Source: Nomia melanderi (Eukaryota; Arthropoda; Insecta; Hymenoptera; Halictidae). Taken from it: a stretch of 64,000 nucleotides of DNA. The translations under genes and the position numbers were made by a program. The stretch spans positions 3,162,001 to 3,226,000 of the forward strand of contig NW_027475138.1 of assembly GCF_051020985.1 (NCBI RefSeq). The letters are read 5' to 3'. The notes under the pieces were generated by a model that worked only from the letters and a program-made list of their open reading frames with translations, had not been told where the DNA came from and did no database searches. Positions 1 to 9,306 of the stretch are shown one piece after another (the first letter of the stretch is position 1; every line of letters starts with the position of its first letter).

Positions 1-58
1 GTCAGTGAAAAATCCAATATATATCTGGTGATATCTCGGGTGCTATTACAGATAGCGC

Positions 59-64
59 AATAAA
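59..64 (+). other. AATAAA hexamer repeated in nearly every monomer
   Basis: AATAAA lies at monomer positions 30-35 in both lineages. It is followed 10-20 bp later by a GT-rich stretch (GTGCATTGTCTGTAGG in type A). This is the layout of a eukaryotic polyadenylation signal, but its presence in every copy is expected from shared ancestry. Some copies have lost it, for example those reading AATAAGCC (near 3,734) or AACAAACC (near 34,186). Whether it works is unknown. Confidence 0.4.
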
Positions 65-121
65 TCAAAGTGCATTGTCTGTAGGAGACGCTGGCGCATG
101 AACCTGTGCAGCGGGAACGTT

Positions 122-142
122 CTCGGACCACCAGGGGCCGAG
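122..142 (+). repeat. Short imperfect dyad (hairpin-capable), present in every monomer
   Basis: Bases 122-142, monomer positions 93-113, read CTCGG, an 11-base centre, then CCGAG. The 5-bp arms are followed inward by one A/G mismatch and then two more C-G pairs. The element recurs in almost every unit. In some copies the mismatch is replaced by a true pair; see bases 4847-4867 and 6247-6267. Other copies break the stem, so conservation of pairing is not shown. Confidence 0.7.
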
Positions 143-204
143 AAAACGACCGTCTCATGGGGCCGGACGCTCAGGGTCAGTGAAAAATCCAATATATATC
201 TGGT

Positions 205-379
205 GATATCTCGGGTGCTATTAGAGATAGCGCAATAAACCAAAGTGAATTATCTGCAGGAGGCCCTGGCGCATGCATCTGTGTAACGGGAACGACCTCG
301 GACCACCAGGGGCCGAGAAAACCACAGTCTCATGGGGCCGGATACTCAGGGTCAGTGGAAAATCCAATATAGATCTGGT
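205..379 (+). repeat. Reference type B satellite monomer (PstI-bearing)
   Basis: The neighbouring unit carries the alternative states at the five linked sites: G20, C36, A44, A48 and C53. These read TTAGAG, AACCAAA and GAATTATCTGCAGG. C53 creates a PstI site, CTGCAG, at bases 254-259 here. Outside this block the unit aligns with type A over its full length. Type B and its recombinants recur throughout the window, so a PstI digest should cut only a subset of monomers, while EcoRV should cut nearly all. Confidence 0.95.
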
Positions 380-395
380 GATATCTCGGGTGCTA

Positions 396-870
396 TTACA
401 GATAGCGCAATAAATCATAGTGCATTGTCTGTAGGAGGCCCTGGCGCATGAATCTGGCCAGCGGGAACGACCTCGGACCACCAGCGGCCGAGAAAACCAC
501 GGTCTCATGGGGCCGGACACTCAGGGTCGGGGAAAAATCCAATATATATCTGGTGATATCTCGGGTGCTATTAGAGATAGCGCAATAAACCAAAGTGAAT
601 TGTCTGCAGGAGGCCCTGGCGCATGAATCTGTGCAGCGGGAACGATCTCGGACCATCAGGGGCCGAGACATCCACCGTCTCATGGGGCCGGACACTCAGG
701 GTCAGGGAAAAATCCAATATATATCTGGTGATATCTCGGGTGCTATTACAGATAGCGCAATAAATCAACCTGCATTGTCTGTAGGAGGCCCTGGCGCATG
801 AATCTGTGCAGCGGGAACGACCTCGGACCACCAGGGGCCGAGAAAACCACAGTCTCATGGGGCCGGACAC
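396..870. repeat. Three-monomer block, copy 1 of 3 dispersed copies
   Basis: This stretch shares linked rare variants with 15,447-15,921 (offset 15,051) and 20,874-21,348 (a further 5,427). They are GAATCTGGCCAGCGGG, CACCAGCGGCCGAG, GGTCGGGGAAAAATCC and, in the next unit, GATCTCGGACCATCAGG with GAGACATCCACCG. The order is the same in all three. The spacing is close to whole multiples of 175, so the copies were moved in register. Confidence 0.85.
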
Positions 871-2478
871 TCTGGGTCAGGGGAAAATCCAATATATATC
901 TGGTGATATCTCGGGTGCTATTAGAGATATCGCAATAAACCAAGGTGAATTATCTGCAGGAGGCCCTGGCGCATGAATCTGTGCAACGGGAACGACCTCG
1001 GACCACCAGGGGCCGAGAAAACGACAGTCTCAAGGGGCCGGACACTCAGGGTCAGGGGAAAATCCAATATATATCTGGTGATATCTCGGGTGCTATTACA
1101 GATAGCGCAATAAATCAAAGTGCATTGTCTGTAGGAGGCCCTAGCGCATGAACCTGTGCAGCGGCAACGACCTCGGACCACCAGGGGCCGAGAAAACCAC
1201 AGTCTCATGGGACCGGACACTCAGGGTCAGGGGAAAATCCAATATATATCTGGAGATATCTCGGGTGGTATTAGAGATAGCGCAATAAACCAAATTGAAT
1301 TATCTGCAGGAGGCCCTGGCGCATGAATCTGTGCATCGGGATCGACCTCGGACCACAAGGGGCCGAGAAAACCACAGTCTCATGGGGCCGGACACTCAGG
1401 GTCAGGGGAAAATCAAATATAGATCTGGTGATATCTCGGGTGCTATTACAGATAGCGCAATAAATCAGAGTGCATTGTCTGTAGGAGGCCCTGGCGCATG
1501 AATCTGTGCAGCGGGAACGACCTCGGACCACCAGAGGCCGAGACAACCACCGTCTCATGGGGCCGGACACTCAGGGTCTGGGAAAAATCCAATATATATC
1601 CGGTGATATCTCGGGTGCTATTACAGATAGCGCAATAAATTAAAGTGCATTGTCTGTAGGAGGCCCTGGCGCATGAATCTGTGCAGCGGGAACGACCTCG
1701 GACCACCAGGGGCCGAGAAAACCACAGTCTCATGGGGCCGGACACTCAGGGTCAGGGGAAAATCCAATATATATCTGGTGATATCTCGGGTGCTATCAGA
1801 GATAGCGCAATAAACCAAAGTGAATTATCTGCAGGAGGCCCTGGCGCATGAATCTGTGCAGCGGGAACGACCTCGGACCACCAGGGGCCGAGAAAACGAC
1901 CGTCTCATGGGGCCGGACACTCAGGGTCAGTGAAAAATCCAATATATATCTGGTGATATCTCGGGTGCTCTTACAGATAGCGCAATAAATCAAAGTGCAT
2001 TGTCTGTAGGAGGCCCTGGCGCATGAATCTGTGCAGCGGGAACGACCTCGGACCACCAGGGGCCGAGAGAACCACAGTCTCATTGGGCCGGACACTCAGG
2101 GTCAGGGGAAAATCCAGTATATATCTCTTGATATCTCGGGTGCTATTAGAGATAGCGCAATAAACCAAAGTCAATTATCTGCAGGAGGCCCTGGCGCATG
2201 TATCTGTGCAGCGGGAACGTCCTCGGACCTCCAGGGGCTGAGACAACCACCGTCACATGGGGCCGGACACTCAGGGTCAGGGTAAAATCCAATATATATC
2301 TGGTGATACCTCGGGTGCTATTACAGATAGCGCAATAAATCAAAGTGCATTGTCTGTAGGAGGCCCTGGCGCATGAATCTGTACAGCGGGAACGACCTCG
2401 GAACACCAGGGGCCGAGAAAACCACAGTCTCATTGGGCCGGACACTCAGGGTCAGGGAAAATCCAATATATATCTGGT

Positions 2479-5104
2479 GATATCACGGGTGCTATTAGAG
2501 ATAGCGCAATAAATCAAAGTGCATTGTCTGTAGGAGGCCCTGGCGCATGAATCTGTGCAGCGGGAACGACCTCGGAACACCAGGGACTGAGAAAAGGAAC
2601 GTCTCATGGGGCCGGACGCTCAGGGTCAGTGAAAACTCCGATATATATCTGGTGATATCTCGGGTGCTATTAGAGATAGCGCAATAAACCAAAGTGAATT
2701 ATCTGCAGGAGGCCCTGGCGCATGAATCTGTGCAACGGGAACGACCTCGGACCACCAGGGGCCGAGAAAACCACAGTCTCATGGGGCCGGACCCTCAGGG
2801 TCAGGGGAAAATCCAATATAGATCTGGTGATATCTCGGGTGCTATTAGAGATAGCGCAATAAATCAAAGTGCATTGTCTGTAGGAGGCCCTGGCGCATGA
2901 ATCTGTGCAGCGGGGACGACCTCGGAACACCAGGGGCCGAGAAAACCACCGTCTTATGGGGCAGGACACTCAGGGTCAGTGAGAAATCCAATATATATTT
3001 GGTGATATCTCGGGTGCTATTAGAGATAGCGCAATAAACCAAAGTGCATTACCTGCAGGAGGCCCTGGCGCATGAATCTGTGCAACGGGAACGACCTCGG
3101 ACCACCAGGGGCCGAGAAAACCACAGTCTCATGAGGCCGGATACTCAGGGTCAGGGGAAAATAAAATATAGATCTGGTGATATCTCGGGCGCTATTAGAG
3201 ATAGCGCAATAAACCAAAGTGAATTATCTGCAGGAGGCCCTGGCGCATGAATCTGTGCAGCGGGAACGACCTCGGACCACCAGGGGCCGAGAAAACCACC
3301 GTCTCATGGGGCCGGACACTCAGGGTCAGGGAAAAATCCAATATACATCTGGTGATATCTCGGGTGCTATGAGAGATAGCGCAATAAACCAAAGTGAGTT
3401 ATCTGCAGGAGGCCCTGGCGCCTGACGCTGTGCAGCGGGAACGACCTCGGACCACCAGGGGCCGAGAAAACCACCGTCTCGAGGGGGCCGGACACTCTGG
3501 GTCAGGGAAAAATCCAATATATATGTGGTGATATCTCGGGTGCTATTACAGATAGAGCAATATATCAAAGTGCATTGTCTGTAGGAGGCCCTGGCGCATG
3601 AATCTGTGCAGCGGGAACAACCTCGGACCACCAGGGGCCGAGAAAACCGCAGTCTCATGGGGCCGGACACTCAGGGTCAGGGAAAAATCCAATATATATC
3701 TGGTGATATCTCGGGCGCTATTAGAGATAGCGCAATAAGCCAAAGGGAATTATCTGCAGGAGGCCCTGGCGCATGCATCAGTGCAGCGGGAACGACCTAG
3801 GACCACCAGGGGCCGAGAAAAGCACAGTCTCATGGGGCCGGACACTCAGGGTCAGGGGAAAATCCAATATATATCTGGTGATATCTCGGGTGCTATTAGA
3901 GATAGCGCAATAAATCAAAGTGCATTGTCTGTAGGAGGCCCTGGCGCATGAATCTGTGCAGCGGGAACGACCTCGGAACACCAGGGGCCGAGAAAACCAC
4001 CGTCTCATGGGGCAGGACACGCAGGGTCAGTGAAAAATCCAATATATATCTGGTGATATCTCGGGTGCTATTACAGATAGCGCAATAAATCAAAGTGCAT
4101 TGTCTGTAGGAGACGCTGGCGCCTGAACCTGTGCAGCGGGAACGTTCTCGGACCACCAGGGGCCGAGAAAACGACCGTCTCATGGAGCCGGACGCTCAGG
4201 GTCAGTGAAAAATCCAATATATATCTGGTGATATCTCGGGTGCTATTAGAGATAGCGCAATAAACCAAAGTGAATTATCTGCAGGAGGCCCTGGCGCATG
4301 AATCTGTGCAACAGGAACGACCTCGGACCACCAGGGGCCGAGAAAACCACAGTCTCATGGGGCCGGATACTCAGGGTCAGGGGAAAATCCAATATAGATC
4401 TGGTGATATCTCGGGTGCTATTACAGATAGCGCAATAAATCAAATTGCATTGTCTGTAGGAGGCCCTGGCGCATAAATGTGGACAGCGGGAACGACCTCG
4501 GACCATCAGGGGCCGAGAAAACCACCGTCTCATGGGGCCGGACACTCAGGGTCAGGGGAAAATCCAATATTTATCTGGTGATATCTTGGGTGCTATTAGA
4601 GATAGCGCAATAAACCAAAGTGAGTTATCTGCAGGAGGCCCTGGCGCATGAATCTGTGCAACGGGAACGACCTCGGACCACCAGGGGCCGAAAAAACCAC
4701 AGTCTCATGGGGCCGGACACTCAGGGTCAGGGAAAAATCCAATATATATCTGGTGATATCTCGGGTGGTATTAAAGATAGCGCAATAAACTAAAGTGAAT
4801 TATCTGCAGGAGGCCCTGGCGCATGAATGTGTGCAGCGGGAACGACCTCGGGCCACCAGGGCCCGAGAAAACTGCAGTCTCATGGGGCCGGACACTCAGG
4901 GTCAGGGAAAAATCCAATATATATCTGGTGATATCTCGGGCGCTATTAGAGATAGCGCAATAAGCCAAAGGGAATTATCTGCAGGAGGCCCTGGCGCATG
5001 AATCTGTGCAGCGGGATCGACCGCGGACCACCAGGGGCCGAGAAAACCACCGTCTCATGGGGCCGGACACTCAGGGTCAGGGAAAAATCCAATATATATC
5101 TGGT
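2479..5104. repeat. Mosaic satellite stretch, no clear HOR
   Basis: About 15 monomers of mixed A, B and recombinant type without an obvious local period. The two units at about 4,055-4,400 match the window start (offset 4,025), sharing GGAGACGCTGGCGC and GGGAACGTTCTCGG. The unit at about 3,420-3,590 carries a 1-bp insertion that makes an XhoI site, CTCGAG, at 3478-3483. The same tag recurs at 7505-7510 and 14854-14859. No gene or other element is seen. Confidence 0.85.
4847..4867 (+). repeat. Perfect 8-bp dyad variant of the monomer hairpin
   Basis: In this copy both mismatch positions of the common dyad are changed, A to G on the left and G to C on the right. The two arms CTCGGGCC and GGCCCGAG are perfectly complementary around a 5-base centre, ACCAG. 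It is the only copy I found with this double change. Confidence 0.8.
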
Positions 5105-6246
5105 GATATCTCGGGTGCTATTAGAGATAGCGCAATAAACGAAAGTGAATTATCTGCAGGAGGCCCTGGCGCATGAATCTGTGCAGCGGGAACGACCGCG
5201 GACCACCAGGGGCCGAGAAAACCACCGTCTCATGGGGCCGGACACTCTGGGTCAGCGAAAAATCCAATATATATGTGGTGACATCTCGGGTGCTATTACA
5301 GATAGCGCAATAAATCAAAGTGCATTGTCTGTAGGAGGCCCTGGCGCATGAATCTGTGCAGCGGGAACGACCTCGGACCACCAGGGGCCGATAAAACTAC
5401 AGTCTCATGCGGCCGGACACTCAGGGTCTGGGGAAAATCCAATATATATCTGGTGATATCTCCGGTCCTATTACAGATAGCGAAATAAATCAAAGTGCAT
5501 TGTCTGTAGGAGGCCCTGGCGCATGAATCTGTGCAGCGGGAACGACCTCAGACCACCAGGGGCCGAGGAAACCACAGTCTCATGGGGCCGGACCCTCATG
5601 GTCAGGGAAAAATCCAATATATATCTGGTGATATCTTGGGTGCTATTAGATATAGCGCAATAAACCAAAGTGAATTATCTGCAGGAGGCCCTGGCGCATG
5701 AATCGGTGCAACGGGAACGACCTCGGACCACCAGGGGCCGAAAAATCCACAGTCTCATGGGGCCGGACACTCAGGGTCAGGGAAAAATCCAATATATATC
5801 TGGTGATATCTTCGGTGCTATTAGAGATAGCGTAATAAACCAAAGTGAATTATCTGCAGGAGGCCCTGCCGCAAGTATCTGCGCAGCGGGAACGACCTCG
5901 GACCACCAGGGGCCGAGACATCAACCGTCTCATGGGGCCGGACACTCAGGGTCAGGGAAAAATCCAATATATATCTGGTGATATCTTGGGTGCTATTAGA
6001 GATAGCGCAATAAACCAAAGTGAGTTATCTGCAGGAGGCCCTGGCGCCTGAAGCTGGGCAGCGGGAACGACCTCGGACCACCAGGGGCCGAGAAAACCAC
6101 AGTCTAATGGGGCCGGACACTCAGGGTCAGGGGAAAATCCAATATATATCTGGTGATATCTCGGGTGCTATTAGAGATAGCGCAATAAACCAAAGTGAAT
6201 TATCTGCAGGAGGCCCTGCCGCATGCATCTGTGCAGCGGGAACGAC

Positions 6247-6267
6247 CTCGGACCACCAGGGTCCGAG
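6247..6267 (+). repeat. Dyad variant with an A-T pair restoring the stem
   Basis: A G to T change makes the right arm GGTCCGAG, fully complementary to CTCGGACC on the left. The stem is 8 bp with a 5-base centre. The same variant is at 10,449-10,469 and 11,849-11,869, which are copies of this block. It also occurs in domain 4 at 34,951-34,971, 36,003-36,023, 38,105-38,125 and 39,157-39,177, where the surrounding monomer is different. Confidence 0.8.
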
Positions 6268-6841
6268 AAAACCACCGTCTCATGGGGCCGCACACTCAGG
6301 GTCAGTGAAAAATCCAATATATATCTGGTGATATCTCGGGTGCTATTACAGATAGCGCAATAAGTCAAAGTGCATTGTCTGTAGGAGGCCCTGGCGCATG
6401 AATCTGTGAAGCGGCAACGGCCTCGGACCACCAGGGGCCGAGAAAACCACAGTCTCATGGGGCCGGACACTCAGGGTCAGAGAAAAATCCAGTTTATATC
6501 TGGTGATATCTCGGGTGCTATTAGAGATAGCGCAATAAACCAAAGTGAATTCTCTGCAGGAGGCCCTGGCGCATGAATCTGTGCAGCGGGAACGACCTCG
6601 GACCACCAGGGGCCGAAAAAACCACAGTCTCATGGGGCCGGACACTCAGGGTCAGGGGAAAATCCAGTATATATCTGTTGATATCTCGGGTGCTATTAGA
6701 GACAGGGCAATAAACCAAAGTGAATTATCTGCAGGAGGCCCTGGCGCATGAATCTGTGCAACGGTAACGACCTCGGACCACCAGGGGTCGAAAAAACAAC
6801 AGTCTCATGGGGCCGGACACTCAGGGTCAGGGAAAAATCCA

Positions 6842-6851
6842 ATATATATAT
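6842..6851 (+). repeat. AT-run expansion (10 bp instead of 8)
   Basis: The short AT run at monomer positions 163-170 gains 2 bp here. It reaches 12 bp at 17,517-17,528 and 23,469-23,480, and 10 bp at 34,844-34,853 and its copies. It shrinks to 6 bp at 44,656-44,661. These slippage changes explain most gains in phase across the array. The two 12-bp runs are paralogous copies rather than independent events. Confidence 0.85.
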
Positions 6852-6950
6852 CTGGTGATATCTCGGGTGCTATTACAGATAGCGCAATAAATCAAAGTGC
6901 ATTGTCTGTAGGAGGCCCTGGCGCATGAATCTGTGCAGCGGGAACGACCT

Positions 6951-9306
6951 CGGACCACCAGGGGCCGAGAAAACCACAGTCTCATGGGGCGGACACTCAG
7001 GGTCAGGGGAAAATCCAATATATATCTGGTGATATCTCGGGTGCTATTAGAGATAGCGCAATAAACCATAGTGAATTATCTGCAGGAGGCCCTGGCGCAT
7101 GAATGTGTGCAGCGGGAACGACCTCGGACCATCAGGGGCCGAGAAAACCGCTGTCTCATGGGGACGGACACTCAGGGTCAGGGAAAAATCCAATATATAT
7201 CTGTTGATATCTCGGGCGCTATTAGAGATAGCGCAATAAACCAAAGTGAATTATCTGCAGGAGGCCCTGGCGCATGAATCTGTGCAGCGGGAACGACCTC
7301 GGACCACCAGGGGCCGAGAAAACCACCGTCTCATGTGGCCGGACACTCAGGGTCAGGGAAAAATCCAATATATATCTGGTGATATCTCGGGTGCTATTAG
7401 AGATAGCGCAATAAACCAAAGTGAGTTATCTGCAGGAGGCCCTGGCGCCTGAATCTGTGCAGCGGGAACGACCTCGGACCACCAGGGGCCGAGGAAAGCA
7501 CCGTCTCGAGGGGGCCGGACACTCAGGGCCAGGGAAAAATCCAATATATATGTGGTGATATCTCGGGTGCTATTACAGATAACGCAATAAATCAAAGTGC
7601 ATTGTCTGTAGGAGGCCCTGGCGCATGAATCTGTGCAACGGGAACGACCTAGGACCACCAGGGGCCGAGAAAACTACAGTCTCATGGGGCCGGACACTCA
7701 GGGTCAGCGGAAAATCCAATATATATCTGGTGATATCTCGGGTGCTATTAGAGATAGCGCAATAAACCAAGGTGAATTATCTGCAGGAGGCCCTGGCGCA
7801 TGAAACTGTGCAACGGGAACGACCTCGGACCACCAGGGGCCGAGAAAACGACAGTCTCAAGGGGCTGGACACTCAGGGTCAGGGGAAAATCCAATATATA
7901 TCTGGTGATATCTCTGGTGCTATTACAGATAGCGCAATAAATCAAAGTGCATTGTCTGTAGGAGGCCCTGGCGCATAAATGTGGCCAGCGGGAACGACCT
8001 CGGACCATCAGGGGCCGAGAAAACCACCGTCTCATGGGGCCGGACACTCAGGATCAGGGGAAAATCCAATATTTATCTGGTGATATCTTGGGTGCTATTA
8101 CAGATAGCGCAATAAATCAAAGTGCATTGTCTGTAGGAGGCCCTGGCGCATGAATCTGTGCAGCGGGAACGACCTCGGACCACCAGGGGCCGAGAAAACC
8201 ACCGTCCCGAGGGGCCGGACACTTAGGGTCAGTGAAAAATCCAATATCTATCTGGTGATATCTCGGGTGCTATTACAGATAGCGCAATAAATCAAAGTGA
8301 ATTATCTGCAGGAGGCCCTGGCGCATGAATCTGTGCAAGGGGAACGACCTCGGACCACCAGGGGCCGAGAAAACCACAGTCTCATGGGGCCGGACACACA
8401 GGGTCAGGGAAAAATTCAATATATATCTGGTGATATCTTGGGTGCTATTAGAGATAGCGCAATAAACCAAAGTGAATTATCTGCAGGAGGCCCTGGCGCA
8501 TGAATCTGTGCAACGGGAACGACCTCGGACCACCAGGGGCCGAAAAAACCACAGTCTCATGGGGCCGGACACTCAGGGTCAGGGAAAAATCCAATATATA
8601 TCTGGTGATATCTCGGGTGCTATTACAGATAGCGCAATAAATCAAAGTGCATTGTCTGTAGGAGGCCCTGGCGCATGAATCTGTGCAGCGGGAACGACCT
8701 CGGACCACCAGGGGCCGAGAAAACCACAGTCTCATGGGGCCGGACACTCAGGGTCAGGGGAAAATCCAATATATATCTGGTGATATCTCGGGTGCTATTA
8801 AGGATAGCGCAATAAACTAAAGTGAATTATCTGCAGGAGGCCCTGGCGCATGAATGTGTGCAGCGGGAACGACCTCGGACCACCAGGGGCCGAGAAAACC
8901 GCAATCTCATGGGGCCGGACACTCAGGGTCAGGGAAAAATCCAATATATATCTGGTGATATCTCGGGTGCTATTAGAGATAGCGCAATAAATCAAAGTGC
9001 ATTGTCTGTAGGAGGCCCTGGCGCATGAATCTGTGCAGCGGGAACGTTCTCGGACCACCAGGGGCCGAGAAAACGACCGTCTCATGGGGCCGGACGCTCA
9101 GGGTCAGTGAAAAATCCAATATATATCTGGTGATATCTCGGGTGCTATTAGAGATAGCGCAATAAACCAAAGTGAATTATCTGCAGGAGGCCCTGGCGCA
9201 TGAATCTGTGCAACGGGAACGACCTCGGACCACCAGGGGCCGAGAAAACCACAGTCTCATGGGGCCGGATACTCAGGGTCAGGGGAAAATCCAATATAGA
9301 TCTGGT
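6951..9306. repeat. Mosaic satellite stretch with segments shared with 13.7-15.4 kb
   Basis: The units at 7,047-7,740 match 14,396-15,090 (offset about 7,349), and their first part also matches 13,696-14,100 (offset 6,649). Tags are GACCATCAGG with AACCGCTGTC, CTGTTGATATC, and a monomer with GAGGAAAGCACC plus an XhoI site at 7505-7510. The unit at 8,798-9,000, with TTAAGGATAGCG, matches 15,097 onward. The stretch 7,750-8,700 has no clear period. Nothing but satellite is present. Confidence 0.85.

Larger units (their letters stand above)
30..204 (+). repeat. Reference type A satellite monomer
   Basis: One full 175-bp unit, taken as starting at the EcoRV site GATATC (monomer positions 1-6). 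Parts in order: conserved CGGGTGCT at 8-15; lineage-diagnostic block 20-53 with an AATAAA hexamer at 30-35; GGCCCTGG at 58-65 in the typical unit (this copy reads AGACGCTGG); GC-rich dyad at 93-113; a site variable between copies at 118-123; TCATGGGG at 127-133; a variable GGTCAGGGGAAAA-like stretch near 147-160; and an AT run of about 8 bp at 163-170. Type A is defined by C20, T36, C44, G48 and T53, which give TTACAG, AATCAAA and GCATTGTCTGTAGG. The type A tail lacks the PstI site. Confidence 0.95.
30..2478. repeat. Alternating A/B monomers: relic of a ~350-bp dimeric repeat
   Basis: Scoring the five linked sites in the first 14 monomers gives the order A B A B A B A B A A B A B A. Only one step breaks the alternation. 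This is the clearest dimeric phase in the window; later regions have runs of one type. The simplest reading is that an A-B dimer was an earlier amplification unit, since overwritten by larger HORs. Monomer 14 ends with a 1-bp deletion near 2,455. Confidence 0.75.
5105..6950. repeat. Duplicated ~10.5-monomer block, copy 1
   Basis: Nearly identical to 9,307-11,150 at an offset of 4,202 bp (24 monomers plus 2). Shared tags in order include GGTCAGCGAAAAATCC with GTGACATC, CCGATAAAACTACAG with TCTCCGGTCC, GACCTCAGACC, GAATCGGTGCAACGG, CCGCAAGTATCTGCGC, CTGAAGCTGGGCAGC, CAGGGTCCGAG, GTGAAGCGGCAACGG and CCAGTTTATATC. I saw only scattered single-base differences. The left edge lies between about 5,075 and 5,140, because the upstream monomers differ. 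Confidence 0.9.

Noticed and set aside
150..200. CCAAT box plus TATA box as a promoter in each monomer
   Set aside because: CCAATATATAT overlaps both motifs in one 11-bp stretch rather than at promoter spacing. It is more simply an AT run, and there is no other promoter evidence.
30..204. CENP-B box in the monomer
   Set aside because: I compared the CGGG-containing sites (positions 8-11 and the GCAGCGGGA at 80-87) with the pattern TTCG, four bases, A, two bases, CGGG. Neither has TTCG and A at the needed positions, and no reverse-strand match was seen.
30..204. tRNA- or SINE-like RNA polymerase III promoter
   Set aside because: No convincing A box, and the GGTCGAGG variant near monomer position 147 does not fit the B box GGTTCGANNCC. 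No tRNA fold was recognisable.
3478..3483. CTCGAG-tagged monomers as an insertion or target-site duplication
   Set aside because: The change is a 1-bp insertion with local substitutions in an otherwise full monomer, repeated at 7,505 and 14,854 by block duplication. No inserted sequence or flanking duplication is present.
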